Under the pieces are notes generated by a model. That model worked only from the letters and a program-made list of their open reading frames with translations. It made no database searches and was not told where the DNA came from. A program made the translations under genes and the position numbers. From assembly GCF_000499845.2 (NCBI RefSeq), contig NC_023751.2:12129564-12193563 (forward strand): a DNA stretch of 64,000 bases, read 5' to 3'. Each line of letters begins with the position of its first letter. Position 1 is the first letter of the stretch. Shown here piece after piece: positions 1 to 11,887 of the stretch. The DNA comes from Phaseolus vulgaris (taxonomy: Eukaryota; Streptophyta; Magnoliopsida; Fabales; Fabaceae).

Positions 1-1070
1 CCCCCAATGATTTTGCCTTTTCTTTGGAAACCTGAAATGTTGGTACATAAGGCTTATCGTCTGCAGACCTACACAATTCTCAGTTTCAGCATTGAATAAG
101 TTCTAATGAAAACATCAATTAGAAATAAAAATATTTGATAATATGTAAATAAGTGTAAATCTCATTTTATGAATGAGTTTTATAAGATTAAGTTAGACTT
201 AAAATTTACTTCTTAATATGGTATCAGAGTCTATCCTAACGAGAATTTGTTGAGCTTGTGAGGTCACTCGCTATTGATCGTTATTGGACAATTCATAAAT
301 ATATAGTCTCATGCACGAGTTGACATTATCGACACGCCGTTGTTGCACAATCCATGAATATATAGTCCGACAACCTCAACGTGAGGAGGAGAGCGTGTGT
401 TGGATATTCCACATCAATTAGAGATAAAGACAATTCATAACACTTGTGAGTCGATTTTACAAGGTTAAATTAGGTTTAAAGACTAATTCTTAATAATAAT
501 AATAATAAAATTACAAATGAGTTACACAAATTATTAAACTTACTTTTGTGGAATTTGATATGTTGGGTATAGATCATGTAAAATCTTGGCGAGTTCAGAG
601 TAGTGTGCCACTCTCTCAACTAAACAATATCTTCCACTAGCTGAAGCAATCTCATAAGTCTGAATATGTGCATTTGCAACATCCTTCACATTGATCCATC
701 CATAAGTATCATTTGGAAAAGTTTCTGAACCTGCATCAATCAATTCAAATTTATATTTTGTGAAACAACAACAGAACTGAAAGATATTTTATGCAAATAT
801 TAGGTTTGTTTCCGCTTTCAATTTCACTTGAAAGAAATTTTATGCACATAGGAACTGATCATAGAATTTGCAGCATAACATCATTAAATGAATGAACCAA
901 AAATTACCATTTACTAGGTTTAAAATTGTAGAAGCACTAGTGTTTAGCTCTGCTTGCAACAGTGGCCCTACAACCATTGCTGGGTTAACAGAAACTAAGT
1001 TAAGGTTGTTTTCTTTGGAACATTTCCATGCAGCATCCTCAGCCAAAGTCTTTGAAAGTATATACCACAT
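1..1070 (-). pseudogene. Cinnamoyl-CoA reductase-like gene, 3' half only
   Basis: Three in-frame exons on the minus strand encode the C-terminal half of an extended SDR of the CCR/phenylacetaldehyde-reductase family: 1070-908, 730-544 and 68-1 (running off the window). Splice phases agree at both joins (G|GT and AA|G). The first exon carries [15 protein letters not shown], which contains the family YxxxK catalytic motif, followed by [11 protein letters not shown]. The second contains [17 protein letters not shown], typical of the substrate-domain half. The third reads DDKPYVPTFQVSKEKAKSLG. Relatives have about three more upstream exons, including the NADPH-binding GxxGxxA exon. I could not find them between 1071 and 2667, where the next gene starts in the opposite direction. 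The piece is therefore probably 5'-truncated, although the reading frame that remains is open. A 25-27 bp direct repeat (about 1086-1111 and 1179-1204) lies just upstream of the first exon seen. The intron between the last two exons holds a TRIM element. Confidence 0.75.
98..493 (+). mobile_element. TRIM (miniature LTR retrotransposon)
   Basis: Two diverged ~100-bp direct repeats (about 98-217 and 398-493) share the pattern of an annual-legume LTR: a CACATCAATTAGAGATAAAG-like core, then TTACAAGGTTAAATTAGG, ending near TTCTTAA. The 3' copy begins TGTTGGATATTCCACATC. Right after the 5' copy is TGGTATCAGAG (219-229), the primer-binding site complementary to initiator Met tRNA. A purine-rich tract (about 382-395) precedes the 3' copy. 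The internal region is only ~180 bp and has no coding capacity. This is the layout of a TRIM. It sits in an intron of the CCR-like fragment. The 5' LTR start is degraded, so that boundary is approximate. Confidence 0.7.
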
Positions 1071-1213
1071 CTGACAACACCAATAGAAAACAACCTTATT
1101 TGGTTGGTGAAAAGGAAGACTGTGAGAGGAAGATGGAGGGAAAAAGAAGTGAGCGCGTGTTGAGCATGGTGCATTCAAGAAAACAACCTTATTTGGTTGG
1201 TGAGAATGCGCCA

Positions 1214-2667
1214 AGCTTTTTACAATCGTTTAGGATTGTTTCTTTTTACACTTTTATTCCATCAAATAATTATAAGTTTTTATTGAGATTTTCAAATCAA
1301 CTTTTGATACAGGTTTTGAAATAAATATTTGGTAATCGCCCTTAATTAAATATACTGTTGAGATGATATTAATTTGTCCTTAAAATTATTATTTGTTTAG
1401 TTTGTATTAAAAATATAATTAATAATATTTTTAGTTTATGATAATTTTTAATATAATTATTATTATAGTAAAATTATAAAAATAATAAAATTATAAAATA
1501 ATAGTAACAATAAAATGATGAAACCAATAAAAAGACTTTTAAAATGTTTGTTAAGATTTTTTTCTGGAAAATATTTATGAAAAGTTACTGTTTTTAAACT
1601 GTTCTTTTCATTAATGAGTTAATTAATTGTTTTTGGTTTGTTCTCTTCTTTAATAAATTAATTAAAAATGATGTTTTAGAAAAGTTTTTACATATGTTAA
1701 AATATTGTGTTTTAATATGTTTAATAGAATTTGTTTTACAATCTAAGGTTTCAACATTTGAGAAAAACTATTTAGTTTACTTTAAGAAAAATAATATTAC
1801 ATATATAACTAAAATATAAAAAATAAGTATATTTAATTAAGAAATGCATAAATTTTGAAAGTAGATGTAATATTTATAAAAAGGGGGAAAAAGTTTACCA
1901 TAAATAAATAATTTAAAAAAAGTAATACTTAAAAATTTGAAAATAACACCTGATATTACTAATAACGAGAGGGAGTGACCCATGTTGTCACCTGTACAAA
2001 ATCATCATTTCTTTTTTTGTTCTTGTAAAAATGCTCCTCTTGTTTAACTTTTTACATATTTGTCATAAATACAGTCTTTCAACCTGCTTTTAGACCTTTT
2101 CATTGCCAAACCAAAGTTCTATTAACATTAATTTATATTTTTGTTTCTTCAGCTTTTACCTTTTACATATTTTTGTTTCTTTGGCTTTTAACTTTTACAT
2201 ATTTTTGTTTCTTTGGCTTTTGACTTTTCCATTCTCTGTCAATCATATCTTAATTATAGGTTTCTCCCCCTATCTGCATACCCGCGTGTTTTCCTTTTTC
2301 CTTGTTAATTTGCATGTGTAGATATTGTTTACTTTTACGATTAAGTGGTCAATAGTTAATAATAAAATTGTATCCATGTGTAGAAGAAATTGTTAGGTGA
2401 TGGTTTACTGTTGCTTAAATCTTTGTGAGTCAGTGTTTAGCATTTGATTGTGTTTACTCTTGAAGAAGAATATTAACAAAGAAATGCAAAACTGAAGTGG
2501 TTGATATGGAAAGTAATTACAGTAAGGAGCACCTAACGTTCAACATACACACCTGGTTGGTACCAACAATTCAAATACCCGCCAATCACTCACACCACAC
2601 CAAACCTTTAGCTTCATAAAAGAACAGGGATCCTCTGCTCTCAATGCTGCTACCTTGAATTTTATCA
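1214..2667. other. AT-rich intergenic DNA between divergent genes
   Basis: No coding sequence is supported here. Positions 1325-1980 are strongly AT-rich. A short tandem repeat (unit about 32-36 bp, ending TTTGTTTCTTTGGCTTTT) occurs two to three times at about 2150-2225. The last 150 bp before the APD-like start codon are less AT-rich and probably contain its promoter and 5' UTR. No clear TATA box could be chosen. Confidence 0.5.
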
Positions 2668-5002
2668 ATGGCTCTGTTACATCCACCCGTGCGCACTGCA
2701 CCATCTCAGCCTCACCGGTGGCAACAGGCTTGGATGCTGCCTCCTCTCGCCATTTGGATTTGTGGCATGTAATTTTTCATCTTCTTTATGCTTCCCTCCC
2801 TCCTTTCATCACTCTTTCTCACGCCCTGCCCTTTTCTTTCTCTCTCTGTTTTTTCTATTTTGCAGTTTCAGCCACCCTCCGTTATGGGTATTACGGGGAT
2901 TCCCTTATCCTTCTTGGTCCTGGCTCGTCCCGTTTGATTAGAACCAGTTCTGTTTTTGTGAAGCAGCTTCAAGTGGCAAGCAAGGACCAAAATCAAGTCT
3001 TTCTTCACGCTTTCAGTAAGAAGCCCGAGTTAAGCTCTCTAACTAATTGGACGGCGTCGGATTTCTTCCTTGTTGAAGCCTATAAAAGCAAGGTAACATT
3101 GTTATAGGGTTTGGTTTGGTTTGTTCTAAAGCAGTCACCCAGAGAATGTCCTTGAAGAAATTGATTTTTCAACTTCAGGGGATTTCTTTGTGGTTAAATC
3201 AAGGCTCCACCATCCGTATTAGGTGGGAAGAACATACCTCTCGTAGTTTGGATCAGCTACATGGAATGGTGATTAAAGGTCATGGCTGTCTCTTATCTTT
3301 TTTTTCTGAGTATGAATTTCTGGTTTGTCTCAAGAATCATTCTTATTTTGCAGGAGACATGAAGTTTGAACTACCACAGGCTCCACAAACGAGCTTCCTC
3401 AATGCAATTTCTCTTCGAGGGACTGTGAATGGTAATTGATTATAGAATTAGCTGTCTTAGCTAAAAAATTGGGTCAAAAACAACTTTAGGGCTATAAGTA
3501 GTCAAGTATCTGCTACAATTTTGAAACTAGAATTTGGATCATGAATTCAAAATTCTTTTCTACTTATATACACTATTTCTATCATATTAGTAATTAACGT
3601 GAGATTCTCAACCTACTCTATTCTTGACAGAGATTGTTCATTTGAGTTATTTGATAATAACTTGTTTGTTAAGTTTAACAATTATTAAGGTGAACTTTTA
3701 CATAATCTAAAATTTAACTCAACATTAAAAACTAATTTAGAAGAAGAGAGTTGTCTCTCATTTATTATTCTATTTTAACCATATTACTTGTCAACTAGAA
3801 TGAGTAATACTTACTGTTGTTCATTATAAGTTGCTCCTCACTTATCATGATTTTATTTTAAAGAAAACAATATGTTTTCAGAAAGCTTACAACAATTATT
3901 ATTTCTTTCAATAAAGAAAATCGTTACCAATTATGCAGCAATATGTCCAATTCTATTCTCTTGTGTTACGCCCAATTATCTTTGATTGGCTAAGTATATG
4001 GAAATTTTGAAAGAGGCGGGGCATTTTTATTTTTGTGGACATTGCTAGGTAAAGAAGCTGAATACATGGTTGAGGAAGATGATAGATACCACATTGGGGT
4101 TCTAAACATGAATGCAAGGAACATAATCTTGACTATGGAAGTTAATGTTTCAGCAAAGGTATATGATACCACCAAAGCCAAGAAGATGTGCTCCAGTGAA
4201 AATGGACCTTGTAGGCTCAGTTTTTCCTTCCCTAATACATATTATGTTATTCTTACGGCAACCAACAATGTAAGGCACAAGTAACCTTGTCTGACTCATT
4301 TATCTTTGGAGATCTTCGCCAAAGTAATTCAAGAATACATTGTTACATCGATTGATTACAGGGAGATGGGGCATCGTATGTTGAAATTTCTTTAGTGGTC
4401 CGTGTGTTTGTCTACATATTACTTCTGGGTACAGTGATTAAAATTTCTGTTCTAAATCCTTTGGTTTAACTATGTATACTATTTGTTTCTAAAGATGCCG
4501 CATTTTTGCGTGTAGGAATTATTGTGATTGCTGTTTATCTGATTCTGAAAGCCCTTGGAGTTTATGATGATGCTGAGCAGCATAGTCATGTTACAGTCGA
4601 TGTTACGTACGGAACAAGTAATGTAGTTGCAACACAGACCGAAACTGAGCCCTTGATGCGAGTGGAGGCAAATCGAATGTCATATGGAACAAATGCAAAA
4701 GATGATGAAGAGAATTCAGTAGCATATAGTAGCTCTTCAGAGGAGTTATATGATGAAAAATTATGTTGCATTTGTTATGATGAACAACGCAGCAGCTTCT
4801 TTGTTCCTTGTGGACATTGTGCCACTTGCTATGACTGTGCACAGAGGTACTCCCTACTGAATATTTTCATAGGCTTCAATTTATACAAATTTCAGGAGAT
4901 TCACATTTGAGTGCGTTTTGCAGGATTGTCGATGGGGAGAGCAAAGTGTGTCCTATATGCCGAAGGCTTATTCACAAAGTACGAAGATTATTTCACATTT
5001 AG
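2668..5002 (+). CDS. APD-type transmembrane RING E3 ubiquitin ligase
   Basis: Eight exons: 2668-2764, 2866-3092, 3179-3278, 3354-3431, 4049-4269, 4362-4428, 4516-4846 and 4924-5002. They sum to 1200 nt (399 aa). The order is: a short N-terminus with a hydrophobic segment; the family motif SATLRYGYYGDS; the two conserved extracytosolic/lumenal blocks (SLWLNQGSTIRIRWE and KEAEYMVEEDDRYHIG... with CSSENGPCRLSFSFPNT); a strong membrane helix (VFVYILLLGIIVIAVYLIL); an acidic/serine linker; and a C-terminal C3HC4 RING (CCICYDE ... CGHCATCYDC ... CPICRR). Arabidopsis ABERRANT POLLEN DEVELOPMENT 1-4 share this layout and act in male gametophyte cell division on internal membranes; a similar role here is inferred. 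Exon 1 must end in phase 1. The best join uses a GC donor at 2765 (giving WICVSATLRYG); a GT donor at 2762 would also keep frame. The protein is slightly short for the family. Confidence 0.88.
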
Positions 5003-5658
5003 GCTTATAGACATGTGTGTTGTAGTGATTTGATTTGAGGGATCATGTAGATAGTGGGGGAAATTTGGTAGGGAAATAGACTTTGGGAGTGGCTTTTGTG
5101 AAGAGATTGAGTGGTGTTATTTTCTATTTTATGCATGAAGCTTCAGGGAAATGAGTAACTATCGTTTCCTTTGGGGCAGAGTTCAGCAACCAAAAAAAGA
5201 GACTCTTCCTATATATTCTTTTCATATTTTCGGCATAACTTCACACAGATCAATTTGTTCTTACACGTAACTGACACTTATATTTAACAAAATATGTTAC
5301 TTGTCAACAATGCTTTTTAACTATTTAAAATGTTTGTTTGTTTTTCTTGGTTCAACCATGATATTTGTTGGCCGAGCCTTTCCAATAAAGGTAGCAATTT
5401 ATAAAAAAAAATGACTTTTTTACGAGATAATATGGGTACAGCAAGATTTAGTCTCGTACAGATCTGATAATATTGTTTTCCTCCATAATTGAATTCGGAC
5501 ATGATTTGATTTTGAGTTCAGCACCATAACTATTTATATCTAATTTTTGGTTTTAAAAAGGTGGTTTTTAAGTATATATAACACGTAACTTTGTAAAAGC
5601 ATTTAAAAGCATCTTTGTAAAAGAAAATCGCTGAGAATAAAGGAACTCCAACTCGTTT
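5003..5658. other. 3' flank of the APD-like gene
   Basis: No gene is seen. The first ~200 bp are probably the 3' UTR of the APD-like ligase. The rest is AT-rich DNA leading to the convergent candidate gene on the minus strand. Confidence 0.4.
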
Positions 5659-6186
5659 CTAAGACAGACTTTTGTTGGGATTTGGCATCAGCTCAGTATT
5701 CCCTGCGAACTATTATCATTTTTACCATGCAATCATTCATCATTGAAAGGGGCACGATTTAACTATATCAAGTATGATATTGCTTAATCCATCATAAAAA
5801 CCTTTTTTCAATTATCACAAACATCATTTTCCTTTAAAATCAAAGTCTGTCACTTTGTGTAGAAATATTCTACCCTCTGATACAGTCCTGGCCCTTGAAG
5901 CTATTTTGTGTTGAAAATTCTATACTCACTCTTCGATGATGTCCTGATACTAATTAAGTAAAATAACCTATTACTCTACAATAAGCTGTAAAGCTGAAAT
6001 TTACCAAAACAATTGTTTGTCTGATTGCTGGAATCAGGAGCCACCATGGTTACATAGTGGTTTGACCCAAAAACTAATAACCTTGTATCAGCTTGTGGCC
6101 ACACCCAAAGATATATCTGGTGATAGAAAATGAGTGATAATAACATGTTTAGAATTGAGGATAGAAAGTTCACACTTATCCTTACG
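5659..6186 (-). CDS. Unrecognised candidate 3' exons (possible gene)
   Basis: On the minus strand, exon 6116-6005 is bounded by CCAG and GGTAAAT and reads IYLWVWPQADTRLLVFGSN, continuing to NQTNNCFG. It joins in matching phase (G|GG) to a last exon, 5702-5659, reading NTELMPNPNKSLS then stop. A preceding segment ends at 6186 with a good donor (CAC|GTAAGG) in a frame that fits (KIKVPH). Further up the minus strand are two other coding-like stretches: about 6465-6385 (RWLVSECKRENDICFPLRT...) and about 6755-6588 (HGYPLWKK... then a hydrophobic run ending AAITTAIRF). These could be more exons of the same gene, but I could not link them. I do not recognise the family. The consistent phases and open frames are the only support. 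It may be a real small gene, a gene relic or chance. Confidence 0.3.
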
Positions 6187-6189
6187 TGT

Positions 6190-6780
6190 GGAACTTTTAT
6201 CTTCAATCTTCAAATAAATATTCCGAAGCTAAAGTGTGCCGAGTTTTTTGGCAAAAGGGTCTACAAGGGAGACTAGTTGTGTGGCTTCAAATGGTGCTGG
6301 AACTGTTCCCTTGGACTATTGCATGCCTATTTTTCACTCCAGTCGTTCTTTCACCTTTCAATGACTCCAACATAGTTCTGAGTGGAAAACAGATGTCATT
6401 TTCTCTCTTGCATTCTGACACAAGCCATCTTAACTCAGTACTCTCACATCACAGCAACCCAATTTTGGTGAAGATTTTCTGAACTTGCAGCTGAATAAAA
6501 GCATGGGTACATAATGGAGAATCAGAAAAGGGAGACAGTGAAAGTGTATGAGGATGGCCCACTTGACCTTCTCATCAAAATCTGATGGCTGTTGTTATGG
6601 CTGCAGATGCTACAATACAAGCTAGAAACCAAACAGCCATAATCAAAACTATATATGTAATTGTACCCTGTAGCACTTTATGGGTTGGAGTTGGACTTAC
6701 ACTCTTCTTCCATAAAGGGTATCCATGGATTATTGTTGGACACAAGTTTCAAACAACCACAAGATGCTGAGTATTAACTA
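6190..6780 (-). other. Coding-like stretches, unassigned
   Basis: This block is less AT-rich than its surroundings. It holds open frames on both strands: a plus-strand frame of about 98 codons at 6186-6482, and minus-strand segments ending in a hydrophobic stretch near 6650-6590. A strong donor-like GAGT|GTAAGT lies on the minus strand near 6712. I could not assemble a complete gene or recognise a family. It may hold upstream exons of the candidate at 5659-6186. Confidence 0.2.
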
Positions 6781-7053
6781 GGCAAGGCCATGTTTTCAGT
6801 TCACCACAGTGTTTACCTTTTGGAATTTGTTCTCTTTAAACACTCTTGTCTCAAGACACAAGAATCAACTATGTTATCAGCATATTTTGGCTCCTCCAAT
6901 GTTATATTTATATAACTAATTAAAGTTACTCCAATCAATTATTTAAATAATTAAAATTAAAAATAGTTAGCATTAATATATATATATAACCATATATTTA
7001 GCATGTATGAAGCATAATATAAACTAAGCATTTAAACTTGTTTTAAATTATCA

Positions 7054-8188
7054 TTATTAATTGGTTTTTTTACCATCATGGGGCATTTTTTTTTTTTACC
7101 AAAATGAGGTCGTTGTCAAAAAAATTACAAATTTGGGACAAGTTGTGCTAACTTGGCACGACTTCATATGTAGAAGTCATGCCAAATTGGCACGACTTTG
7201 TCACGTCAGCTTGAAGTCATGTCAACTTAATACAACTTCTGCCACGTCAACCTGAAGTCGTGTCAAGTTGGCAAGACTTTGTCCACATCATATATTTTAA
7301 AAAAAAAATCTTGTGTTTTAAATAAATATATATATATATATTATAATTATTTAATTATAATTAAAATTATAAGTTATGTAATATTTGAAATTAATTTGAT
7401 AAATAATTTTTTTATGAAGGAATAAATAATTAGGTAAAGAAAATGAGAAAATTAATAATCAAACTTGAAATTGAATTTTATTATCAATCTTGTTTATGCG
7501 GACAAAAATATTGTGACCTTCAGTTCTGCAATATGAACACTTTTTTTTGTTTATTTAGAATTGAATCATCTATTTCATGGATTAAATTAGACCTCATAAG
7601 TTTGGAAATATTGTGGAGACTATACACTGGGGCGATAAATGTCGTTAGCTGTAAATGACAAAATGAGCAAGCAACAATTACATGTAGACAAGACAGATGT
7701 ATAGCTTGAAACTCCCCACAATTCTCTATTTATTTTCCAATAATTAATTCTCATTTCTATTTATTTCCAAATGCAATAACAATTTTTTCATATTTTTTTA
7801 TTAATCTAATAACCAAATTAATATATTACATTACCGTCAAACATGATCCATACACAATTTTTTTTTTATTGCTTAAAACTAACACCCTTAGAAAATTATG
7901 TATCAAATTAATTTTAAACATTACATAACGTACTACTCAATATATAAATAAGAAAATTTTACAATAATATATATATATATATATATACAAAGTCGTGCCA
8001 AGTTGGCACGACTTCAAGGGTTGATGTGGCAGAAGTCGTGCCAACTTGGCATGATTTCAGGCTGACGTGACAAAGTCGTGTCAAGTTGGCACGACTTACC
8101 CATATTTGTAATTTTTTTGAAAGCGATCCCATTTTGGTAAAAACGGAAAAAAAAAATGCCCCATGATGGTCAAAACCCCTTATTAATT
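7054..8188. mobile_element. Mutator-like (MULE) element with long TIRs
   Basis: The element spans 7063-8179 and is flanked by a perfect 9-bp direct repeat, TTATTAATT (7054-7062 and 8180-8188), the duplication size typical of Mutator. The terminal inverted repeats are about 200 bp. Both ends read inward through ACCATCATGGGGCATTTT, then a poly-T tract, TTACCAAAATG, and ATTACAAAT. Next come several copies of a palindromic unit, AAGTCGTGCCAAGTTGGCAC, spaced by GTCACGTCAGC-like motifs. The ~700-bp centre is AT-rich with an AT microsatellite (about 7967-7986). It has one weak 71-codon plus-strand frame (7443-7658) that resembles no transposase. The element is therefore non-autonomous. Confidence 0.85.
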
Positions 8189-11100
8189 AGTCATAATATT
8201 TTTTTCACAATGTCAATAATCGAAACTACACCAATACATACAAGTTGTATTAATTTTAAAAGATTATGACATCAAATTGCATTGATTTGAAACTAAAGAT
8301 AAATTTAAACTAGTGGAATAAAAAAGAGTAATTAAGTAACAAAAGTAAGTCTAATATTATGTGAGTAATTTTAACTTGTACCGGTCGGCACCGGAGGAAC
8401 GAAGAGTTTACATTAAAAGACTTATTAAATAAGAAACGTGGTTACACGTGGAACAAACAGTTATAACTTCTGTTGAATAAGTCAAGCACGTTCTCTAGTC
8501 AAGCACGTTCTCTAGAGCACTCCCTTGATTCCAGGAAGCCACCAGGCACGACCCAGAGACCACTAGGCATGTCTCTAGCCATCGGTTGCTTGGCCCAAAT
8601 GGCAAAAGCCCAAGTCAACCTACTAAAGAAACTTCTAAAGGGAAAAAATGTACGTTTTTCATAATATTAGAGAATTCACATTGAGCACCATCGCTGACTT
8701 GAGTGCAATCGCACGAAGAGGAAGAGAAACTTGAAGAATTGGACACGGCGACCCTTGTGTATCGACGTGGATCAATATTGCTCAGCCCCTGACATCCACA
8801 CAGGTACATAACTATTTAAATATAATTTATATGATCATTTGGTTTGTCCTCTGAGAAAAGAAAAAAAATTGCAAACATGATTTATGATTTATTGAGGTAG
8901 TAATGTTGAAAGTTGTACTTTTTAATGAATATAAATGTGAGTAAATAATATATGTCCTAATAATGTAAATGATTTCTATACAATTCATTCAAAAATAATA
9001 AAATAAAATAATTAAATTTTATAAAAAAATTTATATTAGTGATAATTTTTAATTAGTATATAATGAATTTTTTATACTGACAATATAAATTAACTTCAGG
9101 AGATGTTTTCATTAAAAAGGTGAAATAATTTTCTTCTACAGCCCTCTCAAGTTCTGTCATTATAATTTTAAATTTTGTAGTTAATTAAATATAAATTTAT
9201 AAATTATTTATTGATAATAACAATTATTTTATATATTAATTTTTTTAATCTCTAAAATATATTTGATTTAGTGAATATAGTGATTAATTATTTTTTTAAT
9301 TAATTTTTATTTAATAATTTTTTTATAGTATTTAAATAAAAATTAGATATAATAATAATATTAATAATTAATAAATAAATATTTTTTATTTGCATTTAAT
9401 AAAATATTTTAAATCAAATTTAACTAAAAAATTCTCCTCTTTTTCAAAATTAGATTCTATTTGCACTAGTTGGTTAGATTTTAATACAAAGTAAACATTT
9501 TTTCATCTGAAATATTTCAATTCATTTTTATGTTAATTTTTTAAGTTTAAGGTTTAATCTATTAAAACATGGTTATTTTAACTAGTTTGGTTCTTAATTG
9601 GATTTTAATTATGTTATTTTGGATCTCACTTTGGTGTTTTCTATCCCTTCTTAGCTATTACTTGTAGTGCAAGTAATCTTTTAGGTATGATTGATAAATT
9701 ATTGCAAATGAGTTAGATTTAAGAATTTAATTGATCCAAAATTGAATAACTGCGGTTATGCATTTGTTAAATTAGGAAGTTGATTATGATTTACAACAAT
9801 GTATCTATTTAAGTACAAATATCTATATTTAATATAGACACTAAATCGTACAGATTAAAACTTTAACTAAGAAAAAGAGATTAAGATAAAGAATTTATTA
9901 TATAGAAACATGTAGATGTAGGTGTATCGATAGTATTTATAAATATGTACTTACCAACCTTAAAATATGTCACATGCTAGTTATATATAGGAATGCATCA
10001 TTAATTAATTTGTAAAAGTTTTTTAGATAATTTTTAAAGATGTTTGATTCATAAGTTAATTTTACTTATAAGAATCTTTTTGTTCTCTAAAAGAATGTTA
10101 TGAATGTAAATGAGCTCTTAATTGAAAAAATATTTACATATATAAAATATATTTTTATTTTGAGTTACCTCATATTACTAGCATTTAGAGTAAAAAGTAA
10201 AAGTTTTTAAAATTAATATCTATGAATCTTAATGTTTTCTTCATAAAATATCTCTTTACCCTTTTAACCTTTTTTTCTATATAAAATTGATCCAAATGGA
10301 AATGCATAAGAATAAAATTAACAAAAACATCAAACTTTGCCTTCTTAAAACTACGTCAAACGTTGCTTTTATATTTAGTTCCATGTTTTATAAAATAAAA
10401 CAACAATTATTATATAAACTGAATTCATCTTCTATAATATTCTTTATTAATTTTTGTTCAATATCTTTTTATTTGACATTCTTATAGAGTATATGTTGAT
10501 CCTTTAACAAATACCAGTTATTATAGTTCTTTTTAATATTAAAACTTTAAATAGATTGACATGCCTGAATTTTTTAATAGATTAATAAGTCTATAAACAG
10601 TTTGTTGGATGTGTTACGTTGATTACATTTTTTATGCAAACACGGTAAAAATGATATCGATTAAAAATAAAAATCACTCATAAATTGTAATGAAAGAAAA
10701 ATAATAAATATTCAATTTAATAATTGAATATGTGAGACATTATCATCAACTTACTTAAAACAAAAGAAGAAAAATTAATATTTAGATATGTAAAAATAAA
10801 TCCAACACCAAATTAATTTTTTTATTATTAAGTAATAAATTAAAAATCAATTTGTATTTTTTTATCAGTAAGATACTAAATCTATTTTTCACTTGCAAGA
10901 AAATATAAGTTTTATTCCACGTGATTGCCACACGCCCATTAGAGATCAGGAAAGTGATTGGATGAGAAGCAAAGGTGGAGATCTTGTGAAGCTTAAAACG
11001 TCGAATCATTGTTATGAAAAAACCAGAAACACTTGCTTCGATACAGGGGTTAACACTCATCAGTATTTTACCATTTAATTATTTATATAAATGATTAAAT

Positions 11101-11797
11101 ACAGTGACATTTTCTTAAACCTAAATTTTAGATTATGGAAGACGCACTTCTTTTTAATACCAGATAAGGCCACCAATTTTGATATTTTTAATAAATTTAT
11201 TTACAGGGTCTAAAAAATTAATATTAAATATTTTTTATATTTATGACGTGACAAATATTTATTAACATGTCAAATATGTATGATAACAAAGTAATTTTAT
11301 ATTCACTAATTTTATTCTTTAATAAATGTTTTATGAAGAAATAATGTTCAATAAATAAAAAGTCCAAAATGCTACTATTAATTTTCTAAAAGATGGACTC
11401 AAATGCTCTTATATGTATGTTACATTTCTTAATTTATTCACAGTAACTATTTTAAAAATTATATTAATAATAATAATAATTTAGAATTAAACAACATAAA
11501 TAATCATTAATAAAAATAATGTCTAAAGCGACTTTCTTTTACCTGAAGTACCATCGGGGAATGAAGTGATGTATAAATTGTAGTAATAACCGCACACCTG
11601 ACAGAAAAAAAAAATGATGGTGAAATAAATGATCGAACGGCCACAGACGCAGACGGTGCAAGTGTTTCTCAGAAGAATGACGAAAATAAGGCCTTAATTG
11701 TGACGTGTCGCTACGCTGTTGGTTTAAACCGAGCGATTGCATCTAGGAATGGAGTAGAGAGTAACTAGCTACACAGGCCAGATGCTAGATAGATCCG
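8189..11797. other. AT-rich intergenic DNA
   Basis: No gene is supported. Positions 8380-8820 are less AT-rich and contain a 17-bp tandem duplication (GTCAAGCACGTTCTCTA, about 8480-8513) and GC-rich patches. They look like a fragment of an old retroelement, but no LTR borders or coding motif were found. Positions 8820-10800 are simple AT-rich DNA. The last ~250 bp before the TATA box are probably the NRAMP promoter. Confidence 0.4.
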
Positions 11798-11805
11798 TAT
11801 AAATA
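11798..11805 (+). promoter_or_regulatory. TATA box of the NRAMP gene
   Basis: TATAAATA lies 90 bp upstream of the NRAMP start codon, in a region that turns abruptly from AT-rich to GC-rich, as expected for a core promoter. Confidence 0.6.
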
Positions 11806-11887
11806 GGTGCGTTGAGTATGCACACGTAGCAGGCCACCTCGAACTGGCTTCCTCCGCCGCCCGCGCACGCCGGAAAGTTTGATCAGA

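Noticed and set aside
8380..8820. Possible LTR of a gypsy element
   Set aside because: GC-rich patches and a short tandem duplication are present, but no TG...CA borders, primer-binding site or target duplication.
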